NCBI GenBank assembly: GCA_022827905.1
Contig: JAJEIQ010000073.1
Location: 43,298-107,297, forward strand
Length of the DNA stretch: 64,000 nucleotides
Reading direction: 5' to 3'
Source: Pseudomonadales bacterium
GTDB taxonomy: Bacteria > Pseudomonadota > Gammaproteobacteria > Pseudomonadales > Azotimanducaceae
The notes under the pieces were generated by a model. It made no database searches. It saw nothing but the letters and a program-made list of their open reading frames with translations, and was not told the origin of the DNA. The first letter of the stretch is position 1, and the number at the start of each line of letters is the position of its first letter. The position numbers and the translations under genes are program-made. Positions 17,532 through 25,930 of the stretch are shown in pieces.

Positions 17532-18965
17532 GTGACCCTGCCATGGCGAGTCCGTTGGATGTATGGCCTGGGGCAGTTGCCGGAAGGCGTCAAGACGGCG
17601 GCCTTCGGTTTCTTCCTGCTGTTCTACTACAACCAAGTACTTGGGCTGTCTGGAACCCTAGCGGGCGCCGCCCTCTTCATCGCCCTGCTGTTCGATGCGG
17701 TCAGCGACCCGCTGGTGGGATCCCTCAGCGATTTCACCCATTCCCGATGGGGGCGGCGCCATCCGTATCTGTACGCCTCCGCGCTGCCATTCTCGCTCTG
17801 TTTCCTGGGCCTGTTCGTGCCTCCCTCCGGCCTGTCCGAGGCCGGACTCTTCGCCTGGCTGGTGGTGTTCGCAACCCTCACGCGCACCGCCATGAGCTTC
17901 TACCACGTGCCCTATCTGTCGATGGGCGCGGAACTCTCCCAAGACTACGATGAACGCACCCGTCTGGCCGCATTTCGCAACCTCTTCCAACTGGCGGGCA
18001 TGTTTGCGGTGCTCATTGGCGGCAATGTGCTGTTCTTCTCCGCGACGGGGCAGTTTGCCAACGGACAGTTGAACCCGGCGGCTTACGCCCCATTTGCGCT
18101 GTCCTGCGTGCCCCTCATGCTGGCGGGCGTCTGGCTGACGGCGCTCGGCACCCACGATCAGATCCCAAACCTGCCCGCCCCGAGCGCCGTCGAGCGGCCG
18201 ACGTTGATCCGCGCCGTGGTAAGCGACGTGCTCACCGCCTTTCGCATCCGCGCCTTTGCTGCCGTTGTGAGCGCCACCATTCTCTTTGGGATCAACCAAG
18301 GCATGGTGCAGGCGCTGCACCTCTATCTGGCCACCTACTTTTTCGAGTTGGCTGACTACCAGGTCACGCTGCTGTTCGCCGGCGCCATCACCGGCATCGT
18401 GATCGGCACGCTGTCGAGCCGAGCGCTTACCGGCCTCTTGGCCGAGAAGCGGACGGTGTTCATTGCCGGGTCGCTTTGGTATGCGTTCTGGACCAGCATC
18501 GTCATCATCCTGCGGCTGCTCGGCCTGCTGCCGGACAACGAGCACCCATTGGTCGCGCCCCTCTACATCGCCTGCGGTTGCATTTCCGCCTTGGGCCTTG
18601 GGGCCGCCATTCCCATGATCGGCTCGCTGATGGCCGATGTCACGGACGAGCACGAACGCCGGCACGGCACGCGGCAGGAGGGCATCTACTACTCGGCGGG
18701 GTCGCTGGTGGCCAAGGCGGTGGGCGGCGTCGGGCCGATCATCGCGGGCCTGATCATCGACATGGCGGGCATATCCCCCGGCACCCCACCGGCGGAGGTG
18801 GCGCCGGAAGCCATCAGCCGCTTTGGTTGGTTAACTGGGCCAGGCGTCGTGCTGTTCTCGCTGCTCTCCATCCTCTGCATCGGCTTCTACAACATCACCC
18901 GCGCGCAGCACGCCGAAACGTTGGCGAGCCTTTCCCGGAGGACGCCCGACGGCACGACCAGGTAG
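17532..18965 (+). CDS. MFS transporter of the glycoside-pentoside-hexuronide (GPH) type
   Basis: This is a 12-helix inner membrane symporter resembling the MelB/GPH family, whose members import sugars or conjugated compounds with Na+ or H+. The N-terminal half shows the family's LFDAVSDPLVGSLSDFTHSRWGRRHPYLYASALP, the GPH version of the MFS loop 2-3 motif, and YHVPYLSMGAELS. The second half has the corresponding GLGAAIPMIGSLMADVTDEHERRHGTRQEG. Length is 477 residues. The start is GTG at 17532, 36 bp after egtD. The substrate is not predictable; proximity to egtBD might suggest a link with ergothioneine or a related betaine, but this is only context. Confidence 0.85.
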   Translation: MTLPWRVRWMYGLGQLPEGVKTAAFGFFLLFYYNQVLGLSGTLAGAALFIALLFDAVSDPLVGSLSDFTHSRWGRRHPYLYASALPFSLCFLGLFVPPSGLSEAGLFAWLVVFATLTRTAMSFYHVPYLSMGAELSQDYDERTRLAAFRNLFQLAGMFAVLIGGNVLFFSATGQFANGQLNPAAYAPFALSCVPLMLAGVWLTALGTHDQIPNLPAPSAVERPTLIRAVVSDVLTAFRIRAFAAVVSATILFGINQGMVQALHLYLATYFFELADYQVTLLFAGAITGIVIGTLSSRALTGLLAEKRTVFIAGSLWYAFWTSIVIILRLLGLLPDNEHPLVAPLYIACGCISALGLGAAIPMIGSLMADVTDEHERRHGTRQEGIYYSAGSLVAKAVGGVGPIIAGLIIDMAGISPGTPPAEVAPEAISRFGWLTGPGVVLFSLLSILCIGFYNITRAQHAETLASLSRRTPDGTTR

Positions 18966-19045
18966 CGCGGGGTTTCGCGTCCCGACTACCGGCAGGGGGC
19001 CATTCTCTTTACACTGCATCTTGGGCTTATGACAAAGATCGCAGG

Positions 19046-20347
19046 TTGGACCTAGGGCTAACAGAGCAGTTGCGCAAGGGCCGCATGTCCTTCTTCCAGG
19101 TCCGTGCGGTGGCCATCTGCCTCGTGATCAACACGATCGATGGCTTCGACATTCTGGTCATCGCCTTTCTGGCGCCTGAAATCGCCCAGCAATGGCGGCT
19201 GTCGCCGGAAACGCTGGGCATCCTCCTCAGCGCCGGGCTCGCGGGCATGACGGCCGGTTCGCTGCTCCTATCCCCCCTGGCCGACCGCTACGGCAGGCGT
19301 CCGGCCATTCTGCTGAGCTTGGCGGTCACGAGCCTCGGCATGGTGGCCAGCGCCTTCACGACGGACCTTGCACAACTGACAGCCGCCCGGTTCATCACCG
19401 GGCTCGGCATCGGCACGATGATCGCTAGCCTCACCACGATCGTGGCGGAATACGCCTCCGACCGACGGCGGGCGGTCGCCATCGGCTTCTCCATGGCGGG
19501 TTATCCAATCGGTGCCATATTCGGTGGTTTCGTCACCCTGTACCTGCTCGAAGCCTTTGACTGGCAGGCGGTGTTCCTGTTTGGCGGCCTGCTGACGGGG
19601 CTGATGATTCCGCTGTCGCTGGTGTTCCTGCCGGAGTCGATCGAATACCTGTTGACGCGCCGCGAGAAGGACACGCTCGACCGCATCAATCGGGTGCTTG
19701 CCAAGATGAAGAGGCCCCGGCTCGAACGCTTGCCGGACATCTACACCGCGTCGGCCACGGCGGCCAATCGGGTCGCCGAGCTCTTGACGCCGGCGTTTCG
19801 CCGCCAGACGGTGCTGGTTTGGGCGGCCTTCTTTCTGACCCTATCGTCGCTTTACTTCGCCCAGACCTGGACGCCCAAGATCATCGTAGATGCGGGATTC
19901 GATGTCTCTGACGGCGTATCCATTGGCGTGCTGATTCAAGTGGGCGCCCTGATTGGCGTGTTGGTCATTGGGCTGCTCACCGCCCGGCTATCCATCACTA
20001 CGACCGCGGCCCTGCTCATGGGCTTGGGATTTGCGGCCATGGCTGCGTTCAGCCTCACGCTGGGACAGATCGGCACGCTCTCCGCGCTGGCCGTTTGCAT
20101 TGGCCTCGGGGTCAACGCGGCAGTGATCGCCCTCTATGCCCTGGTAGCGGATGTTTACCCCGTTAACATCCGATCGACAGCCATTGGCTGGGCGATCGGC
20201 ATCGGGCGGTTCAGTGCGGTGCTGTCCCCGGCCATCGCCGGTTTCGTGCTGGAGTTCGGGATGGAAGTGGCGACCCTGTTCCTGATGTTCGCGTTGCCCA
20301 TGCTGCTGGCCGCCGGCTTGGTTCTGGCGATCAGGCCCAAGCACTAG
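19046..20347 (+). CDS. MFS transporter, aromatic acid:H+ symporter (AAHS) type
   Basis: A 12-helix major facilitator protein with the AAHS features: the short N-terminal segment ending in GRMSFFQVRAVAICLVINTIDGFDILVIAFLAP, the loop LLLSPLADRYGRRPAILLSL, and GIGRFSAVLSPAIAG near the end. This family imports aromatic carboxylates such as 4-hydroxybenzoate. I start at TTG 19046 because members usually have a short helix before the FQ motif; ATG 19085, preceded by AAGGG, is an alternative. It overlaps thrB on the opposite strand by 4 bp at the 3' end. Substrate unknown. Confidence 0.8.
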   Translation: MDLGLTEQLRKGRMSFFQVRAVAICLVINTIDGFDILVIAFLAPEIAQQWRLSPETLGILLSAGLAGMTAGSLLLSPLADRYGRRPAILLSLAVTSLGMVASAFTTDLAQLTAARFITGLGIGTMIASLTTIVAEYASDRRRAVAIGFSMAGYPIGAIFGGFVTLYLLEAFDWQAVFLFGGLLTGLMIPLSLVFLPESIEYLLTRREKDTLDRINRVLAKMKRPRLERLPDIYTASATAANRVAELLTPAFRRQTVLVWAAFFLTLSSLYFAQTWTPKIIVDAGFDVSDGVSIGVLIQVGALIGVLVIGLLTARLSITTTAALLMGLGFAAMAAFSLTLGQIGTLSALAVCIGLGVNAAVIALYALVADVYPVNIRSTAIGWAIGIGRFSAVLSPAIAGFVLEFGMEVATLFLMFALPMLLAAGLVLAIRPKH

Positions 20348-21315
20348 GGTCGGATGTTGAGCCTGAACTCGCGGTCCATCCGATCGGTGATGATGCGCCG
20401 GAATTCGTCCGGGGCCTTGACTCGAACCGCTTCGCCGGCTTGCGCCTTGGCTGCGGCGGATAGACGGGACAGCCAGAAGGCCAATGCGGCGTAAGCCATG
20501 AAGTCGGGAAAGCGTTCGACTTCGGCTTGGGTGAGCGGACGGTGCTCATGGTACGCGGCGAGCAGGGCGTTTGCCTGGCCTTCATCCAACCGGCCCTCCG
20601 AGTCGCTGCACCAGTCGTTGGCGGCAACGGCCAGGTCGTAGATCAGCCAGCTTCGGGAGGCGTGGTGGAAGTCCAGCAGTCCGGTGAGCTGGTCGCCATT
20701 GAACAGGACGTTGTCGCGGAACAGGTCGCCGTGAATGATGCCCGCCGGGAGGCCTGCTAGGTCTTCGCCGCGCAGCAGGTCGGCGACCCGGCCCAGCGAG
20801 TTTTCAAGCAATCGGGCGGTGCTGGCTGTCAATTGGCCGCAGACCGCCTCGGCGGTGCGCCGCAGCCAGTCTTCATCACGGGGATGGGCGGGGGTTGCGA
20901 AGCCCGGATTTCTAGTGGCCAGGTGCAGCTTCGCGATGGCGGTTCCCACCGCTTGAACCTGGGCGGTGGTGGGCCGCTCGGGATGGCTGCCGGGCAGCCT
21001 CGGCGTGAGCAGGAGGGGCTTGCCGCGCAGGGACTCCTGCAGGTTGCCGGCGGCGCTACGCCGCACCGGTGCCACCGGCAGCCCGGCGGCGAAGCAAAGG
21101 TCGAGCAGGGGCGCGAATACGGCGCCAGCATTGGGTGCCTGTTCGAGGATAGTAAGCACCCACTCACGGGATGTCCCTTCGGTGCTGGTGCGGACGAAGT
21201 AGTTGCTGTTTTCGATGCCGTGGGCGGTAGGCCGGTAATCAACGGGTTCGCCCACGTCATAACGGTCAAGCACGGCTTCGAGGTCAGCCCGTTCCAAGCG
21301 GGTGACGGCGTTCAT
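20344..21315 (-). CDS. thrB: Homoserine kinase, aminoglycoside-phosphotransferase fold
   Basis: This is the ThrB2-type homoserine kinase of the threonine pathway, common in Pseudomonas and relatives. Recognisable pieces are the N-terminal HGIENSNYFVRT (nucleotide loop), LTILEQ, the catalytic loop IIHGDLFRDNVLF with its HGD, and the metal-binding LLDFHHASRSWLIYDLAVAANDW. Length is 323 residues. Its ATG overlaps the stop of the DUF2782 gene (TGATG). The thrB-DUF2782 pair divergent from polA is a conserved arrangement and supports the identification over other choline/aminoglycoside kinase family members. Confidence 0.9.
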   Translation of the reverse strand: MNAVTRLERADLEAVLDRYDVGEPVDYRPTAHGIENSNYFVRTSTEGTSREWVLTILEQAPNAGAVFAPLLDLCFAAGLPVAPVRRSAAGNLQESLRGKPLLLTPRLPGSHPERPTTAQVQAVGTAIAKLHLATRNPGFATPAHPRDEDWLRRTAEAVCGQLTASTARLLENSLGRVADLLRGEDLAGLPAGIIHGDLFRDNVLFNGDQLTGLLDFHHASRSWLIYDLAVAANDWCSDSEGRLDEGQANALLAAYHEHRPLTQAEVERFPDFMAYAALAFWLSRLSAAAKAQAGEAVRVKAPDEFRRIITDRMDREFRLNIRP

Positions 21316-21602
21316 CAGAACTCGACGATCACCCAGGTCGGCAGCAGCATGTCGGCCTCCTCCAAGTCGCCGAAGCCAGCGGTCTGGTCGCGGGGAAACA
21401 GGTAGTACGGCTTGCCCCAGTTGGGGACGATCTTGACCATGCGCAAGTGGCCGTTTTGCCGGTACTCGTAAACGGTTCGCTCCTCGCCGGCGATGATGGT
21501 GACATCGGGGCCGCGCAGCCCTTCCGGTTCGGAGGCATGAGCCGCGTTGGCGGCCAGCGACAAGGCTGCCGCGAACCCGGCATGAGCGATGCGCCTGCGC
21601 AT
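21315..21602 (-). CDS. DUF2782 secreted protein
   Basis: The function is unknown. From the ATG at 21602 the 95-residue product has a signal peptide (FAAALSLAANAAHA) and a mature domain of about 70 residues containing VTIIAGEERTVYEYRQNGHL, MVKIVPNWGKPYYLF and LLPTWVIVEF, which is the DUF2782 pattern. Longer in-frame starts up to 21686 exist but would overlap polA. The gene ends one base into thrB. It is probably periplasmic. Its recurrent link with thrB and polA is a matter of gene order only. Confidence 0.85.
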   Translation of the reverse strand: MRRRIAHAGFAAALSLAANAAHASEPEGLRGPDVTIIAGEERTVYEYRQNGHLRMVKIVPNWGKPYYLFPRDQTAGFGDLEEADMLLPTWVIVEF

Positions 21603-21648
21603 TGCCAAAGCGTCCAAGGCGGGCCACACTGTCGGTTTGTTGGCGGGC

Positions 21649-24360
21649 ATGGTTCCAATGGTGGCAGAGGCGGCGGCAAACGACAAACCCTTGGTCCTCG
21701 TGGACGGGTCAACCTACCTGTTCCGCGCCTTCCATGCGCTGCCGCCGCTGACCGCCGCGGACGGCTTTCCCACCGGCGCCATGCGCGGCGTCATCGCCAT
21801 GATCCGCAAGCTCGCCAAGGATTATCCGGGCAGCCCCTTAGTCATCGTCTTCGACCCCAAGGGCAAGACCTTCCGTGACGATCTTTACCCGGAGTACAAG
21901 GCCAATCGGCCGCCGATGGACGACGACCTGCGCAAGCAGATCGAACCCACCTTCGAGATCATCCGCGCCATGGGGCTGCCGTTGCTGACCGTCCCTGAGG
22001 TCGAGGCGGACGACGTGATCGGCACCCTGGCCAGCCAAGCCAGCGCCCAGGGCCGTGCCGTTCTCATCTCCACCAGCGACAAGGACATGGCGCAGTTGGT
22101 GAACGACCGCGTCACCTTGCTCAACACCATGAGCGAAACCAGCATGGACCGGGAAGGCGTCGTCGAGAAGTTCGGAGTGCCGCCGGAACTCATCATCGAC
22201 TATCTGGCGCTAATGGGCGACAAGGTGGACAACATCCCCGGCGTACCGAAGGTGGGGCCAAAGACCGCAGCCAAATGGCTCAATGAACACGGTTCCTTGA
22301 ACGCGGTGATGGCGGCGGCGGACAGCATCAAGGGCAAGATCGGCGAAAACTTGCGGGCCAGCCTCGGCCATCTGCCGCTGTCGCAGACGCTCACCACCAT
22401 CAAGTGCGACGTGGATGTGGGCGTGCCCATGGCGGAGTTGACCGCGCCGCCCCAGGAAAACGCAGAGGCGCTTAGAGCGCTGTTCGAGCGCTACCAGTTC
22501 AACAGTTGGCTGGGCGAGCTTGAGGATGGCGAACCGGAGCCGGCCCCAGATCGTCATTATGAGTGCGTCACCACCGAAGCGGCCCTCGATGCTTGGATCG
22601 CGCAGCTCGAAGCGGCGCCGCTGTTCGCCTTCGACACCGAAACCACAAGCATCAACTACATGCAAGCCGAGTTGGTGGGTTTTTCCTTCGCCGTGGAGCC
22701 CAATCGGGCGGCCTATGTGCCGGTGGGCCACCGCTACCCCGGCGCGCCCGATCAACTGTCGTTGGACTTGGTGCTGAGCAAGCTCAAGCCGCTGCTGGCG
22801 GACCCGAACAAGCCCAAGGTTGGCCAGCACCTGAAGTACGACATGAACGTGCTTGCCCAGGTGGGCGTGCCGCTGGATGGCATCGCCTACGACACCATGC
22901 TGGAGTCCTATGTGCTCGACAGCACCGCTAGCCGCCACAACATGGATGACTTGGCGCGCAAGCACTTGGGGGTGCGCACGACCCACTATGAGGATGTCGC
23001 CGGAAAAGGCGCCAAGCAGCTGAGCTTCGATCAGGTCGATTTGGAAGCCGCGTCCGATTATGCGGCCGAGGACGCCGACGTGACCTTGCAGTTGCACCAA
23101 GCGCTGTGGCCGAAGCTTGAGCAGCACCCGAGCCTGGTCCGGGTGTTCGAGGACATCGAGCTGCCGTTGATTCCGGTGTTGTCGCGCCTAGAGCGCAACG
23201 GGGCGGCCCTTGACGGCGCAGCTTTGCGCAGGCAGAGCCAAGAGCTCGCCGAGCAGATCGTCGAACTGCAGGAGGAGGCGTGGACGATAGCCGGGTCGGA
23301 ATTCAACCTGGACAGCCCCAAGCAGCTTCAGGAGATCTTCTTCGAACGCTTGGACATGCCGGTGCTGCGCAAGACCCCCAAGGGCCAGCCTTCCACCGCG
23401 GAACCGGTACTGCGCGACCTTGCGGCACGGGACTTCGAACTGCCCACGGTTATCCTCAAACATCGCAGCCTGACTAAGCTCAAGGGCACCTACACCGACA
23501 AGCTGCCCCTTGACATCGACCCGAACACCGGCCGCATCCACACCTCCTACCATCAAGCGGTGGCCGCCACGGGCCGGCTGTCCTCGGCGGACCCGAACCT
23601 GCAGAACATCCCCATCCGCAACGCCGAAGGCCGCCGGGTGCGCCAAGCGTTCAGCGCGCCGGAAGGGCGGCGCATTGTGGCCGCGGACTACAGCCAGATC
23701 GAGCTGCGCATCATGGCGCACCTGTCTCAGGACGCGGGCCTGCTGTCGGCGTTCGCGGCCAACCAGGACATCCACCGGGCCACCGCCGCCGAAGTGTTCG
23801 GCGGTGCGCCGGAAACGGTGAGCGACGAGGACCGGCGCAAAGCCAAAGCCATCAACTTCGGCCTGATGTACGGCATGTCCGCCTTCGGCCTAGGCCGCCA
23901 GTTGGGCATTCCGCAGCCGGAGGCCAAGGCCCACATGGACCGCTACTTCACCCGTTTCCCCGGCGTGGCCGACTACATGGACCGCACCCGCGCCCTGGCC
24001 CACGATCAGGGCTACGTGGAGACGGTCTTCGGCCGCCGCCTGTACCTGCGCGAAATCAACGCCCGCCAGATGCAGCGCCGCCAGGGCGCCGAGCGCGCAG
24101 CCATCAATGCGCCCTTGCAGGGCACCGCCGCCGACATCATCAAGCGGGCCATGCTCAGCGTCGATGACTGGCTCGCCACCAGCGGCATCGATGCGCTGAT
24201 GATCATGCAAGTCCACGACGAACTGGTCTTTGAAGTGGCCGAAGACGCAGTGGATGCGCTGCTTGCAGGCGTTCGGGAACGCATGGCGTCCGCCGCCGAA
24301 CTGTCAGTGCCGCTGCTGGTGGACTGCGGCGTCGGCGCTAACTGGGACGAGGCGCATTAG
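21649..24360 (+). CDS. polA: DNA polymerase I
   Basis: PolA removes RNA primers and fills gaps in replication and repair. All three domains are present and appear active. The 5'-3' exonuclease spans the first 300 residues (VDGSTYLFRAFHALP, VFDPKGKTFRDDLYPEYKANR, DKVDNIPGVPKVGPKTA). The 3'-5' proofreading domain keeps its acidic residues (FDTETTSINYM, KYDMNVLAQ, YAAEDADVTLQL). The polymerase shows RRIVAADYSQIELRIMAHLS, RRKAKAINFGLMYGMSAFG and VHDELVFEV. From ATG 21649 it has 903 residues, against 928 in E. coli. A second ATG lies three codons later. Confidence 0.97.
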   Translation: MVPMVAEAAANDKPLVLVDGSTYLFRAFHALPPLTAADGFPTGAMRGVIAMIRKLAKDYPGSPLVIVFDPKGKTFRDDLYPEYKANRPPMDDDLRKQIEPTFEIIRAMGLPLLTVPEVEADDVIGTLASQASAQGRAVLISTSDKDMAQLVNDRVTLLNTMSETSMDREGVVEKFGVPPELIIDYLALMGDKVDNIPGVPKVGPKTAAKWLNEHGSLNAVMAAADSIKGKIGENLRASLGHLPLSQTLTTIKCDVDVGVPMAELTAPPQENAEALRALFERYQFNSWLGELEDGEPEPAPDRHYECVTTEAALDAWIAQLEAAPLFAFDTETTSINYMQAELVGFSFAVEPNRAAYVPVGHRYPGAPDQLSLDLVLSKLKPLLADPNKPKVGQHLKYDMNVLAQVGVPLDGIAYDTMLESYVLDSTASRHNMDDLARKHLGVRTTHYEDVAGKGAKQLSFDQVDLEAASDYAAEDADVTLQLHQALWPKLEQHPSLVRVFEDIELPLIPVLSRLERNGAALDGAALRRQSQELAEQIVELQEEAWTIAGSEFNLDSPKQLQEIFFERLDMPVLRKTPKGQPSTAEPVLRDLAARDFELPTVILKHRSLTKLKGTYTDKLPLDIDPNTGRIHTSYHQAVAATGRLSSADPNLQNIPIRNAEGRRVRQAFSAPEGRRIVAADYSQIELRIMAHLSQDAGLLSAFAANQDIHRATAAEVFGGAPETVSDEDRRKAKAINFGLMYGMSAFGLGRQLGIPQPEAKAHMDRYFTRFPGVADYMDRTRALAHDQGYVETVFGRRLYLREINARQMQRRQGAERAAINAPLQGTAADIIKRAMLSVDDWLATSGIDALMIMQVHDELVFEVAEDAVDALLAGVRERMASAAELSVPLLVDCGVGANWDEAH

Positions 24361-24388
24361 CGCTCTCGAGCGGAGTGCGTCTGATCAG

Positions 24389-24553
24389 ATGAGCAGCACC
24401 GATACAACTGCGGACCAGGAGCCTATGGAGCGTCTCGAAGCGTCGCGAGTCACAGAACAGCTCAATGCCGTTTACGAAGAAGAAATCCCTACAGTACTCG
24501 ACCAAGTTCTGAGTGAATTGCAGTCGCAATCCCTTCCCGAAGAACACTGGTAA
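24389..24553 (+). CDS. Small acidic protein, probable orphan antitoxin
   Basis: This 54-residue acidic protein is preceded by polA with a 28-bp gap. Its C-terminal half (RVTEQLNAVYEEE...LDQVLSELQSQSLPEEHW) follows the pattern LDxxLxxxQxxSLxxExW that I associate with antitoxins paired with MazF/PemK-type toxins. No toxin frame follows: the next gene, DUF5808, is on the other strand 7 bp away. It is therefore best read as an antitoxin left without its toxin, or as a solitary antidote. The assignment rests on pattern memory only. Confidence 0.55.
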   Translation: MSSTDTTADQEPMERLEASRVTEQLNAVYEEEIPTVLDQVLSELQSQSLPEEHW

Positions 24554-24560
24554 GGGTGGG

Positions 24561-24746
24561 CTAGGTCGTCAGCCGAAACAGGACCAAGACCGCCAACAGG
24601 ATGGCCGCGAGGATCACCCAGGACATTGGCCGGGCCATGTTCAGCGTGTAGCCCCATCCGTAGAGCTTCTCAACCCAGACCTTGGGATCCTCGGGGTTGT
24701 GATAAAACACGCCCCACTTCCAATGGTTGCCGTTGTTTCGATTCAA
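24561..24746 (-). CDS. Small DUF5808 membrane protein
   Basis: A 61-residue protein with HWKWGVFYHNPEDPKVWVEKLYGWGYTLNMARP, the DUF5808 pattern, followed by one membrane helix (WVILAAILLAVLVLFRL). TTG at 24746 is chosen because GAGAGGA stands about eight bases upstream; TTG 24764 would add six residues. The role of the domain is unknown; it occurs alone or fused to longer membrane proteins. It converges on the small antitoxin-like gene. Confidence 0.6.
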   Translation of the reverse strand: MNRNNGNHWKWGVFYHNPEDPKVWVEKLYGWGYTLNMARPMSWVILAAILLAVLVLFRLTT

Positions 24747-25093
24747 GAACCGATGTCCTCTCAAGGCTACAGGCTTTCAGCCCTTGACATCTGGGTCGCC
24801 ATAAAGGACTTGGTCGTGATCCACGGCCGCCCAACCATCCGTGGACCTGCCAACGGCCTTGGCCTGATAGAGCGGGTCATCCTGTAAGCTGCTAAGCGCC
24901 CGAGGCACTTCAATTGTAACGATGCAGGACACGGACCGGCTGGGCTTCGGCGCCGTGTTGGACACGTCAGTGTCGGCGCTGTGGCATGGCAACACCGACC
25001 GCCGCCGCTTGAGTTGGCCATGCCCATTGAGACGCCGACTCACAACTGATCTCCAGTAACCTCTTGTTTGCGCGGAATTGGACAACGAAGCCC
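24747..25093. other. Stretch without a recognisable gene
   Basis: About 350 bp between the DUF5808 gene and the 3' end of the DUF6642 gene. Open frames of about 100 codons exist on the minus strand (24777-25085), but their products have no recognisable domain, no good start and an ordinary composition. I see no RNA gene, inverted repeat or terminator here. Confidence 0.4.
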
Positions 25094-25705
25094 CTACTCG
25101 TTGACCAGCATGCGGAACTTACAGTCGCTGAACTGACTGTTGATCTCCTGTTCAATCTTCCTGAGTTTTCCCGGCCGGGTCATGGTGGCGCGCTCGAGTT
25201 TCACATCTTTCAACGACCCGAATAGCTGGAGTTCGAGCGGCAGCGCTGGCTTGTTGGCCCCAAGCCAGTACACTTTTTTCGCGGCGTAGCCGGAAACTGA
25301 CGCAGCCCCGGTGTATTCCATGAAGCTCCTTAGGTTCTGGTTCTCTTCGTCGTCCTCGCTGAACGTGCCGCAACCGCCGAAATGAACGTGGCACCCTGTG
25401 CAATCAAGAAGCCATTCCTTGAGGGTCAGGATACCGACGCCCTGAGCTTTAGGTCGGAGCCAGATTTGGTCTTTGTCCCCATGCGTGAAGAAGTAGAGTA
25501 TTGATCCTTTGCAGCACCACTCTGACCACTCCTTAGTCAGTCGCCACTCAACCTCAGGGATGGTGGCGCAGGTTCTGTGCTGGTAGTGGGGCCAATAGCC
25601 CGTACTCTGCAACAGCTCCAGCATCGGCTCGACGGTGGGTTCGATCTGACCACTACCCCAGTCGTGAACGCCCTCAACGCAGTAGATTCGCTTCTCTGGC
25701 TTCAT
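25094..25705 (-). CDS. DUF6642 (caspase/CHAT-like) protein
   Basis: A 203-residue protein that starts IYCVEGVHDWGSGQIEPTVEPML and matches the DUF6642 outline. Two blocks look like a His/Cys protease dyad of the caspase-like fold: ILYFFTHGDKDQIWL with histidine 75, and CHVHFGGCGTF with cysteine 112. Each follows a hydrophobic strand, as in CHAT and caspase-like enzymes. Substrate and role are unknown; related folds act in bacterial defence and cell-death pathways. The frame extends upstream without a methionine-led family match, so I start at ATG 25705. It is divergent from the AAA/PD-(D/E)XK gene with a 225-bp gap. Fold and dyad are inferred from sequence pattern alone. Confidence 0.6.
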   Translation of the reverse strand: MKPEKRIYCVEGVHDWGSGQIEPTVEPMLELLQSTGYWPHYQHRTCATIPEVEWRLTKEWSEWCCKGSILYFFTHGDKDQIWLRPKAQGVGILTLKEWLLDCTGCHVHFGGCGTFSEDDEENQNLRSFMEYTGAASVSGYAAKKVYWLGANKPALPLELQLFGSLKDVKLERATMTRPGKLRKIEQEINSQFSDCKFRMLVNE

Positions 25706-25930
25706 GGCTTGCGCACTTCCCAAGCTTTTGTTGCGGTCTGAGCATATCACCCCCGCAGCGCAAGGAGGTACAGCTTGACTGCCTTCTTCCAGCCGCACAT
25801 TTTCGGCCTTTGGCGGCTGCCGGAAGCGGTGCATGGCGGTGCCTCGGCGGCTGAATTGGGGCCGATTGGAACGCATAGTCGCACGATCAGGGTGATATGA
25901 TGCCAAAACTCCCCCCCAAGTCCACGGACA

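Noticed and set aside
17658..18665. Minus-strand open frame opposite the GPH transporter
   Set aside because: Composition dominated by Gly, His, Gln and Arg; the plus strand has proper membrane helices and family motifs.
24361..24372. CGCTC-TC-GAGCG after polA as a terminator
   Set aside because: The loop of two bases is too small for a stable hairpin and no T run follows.
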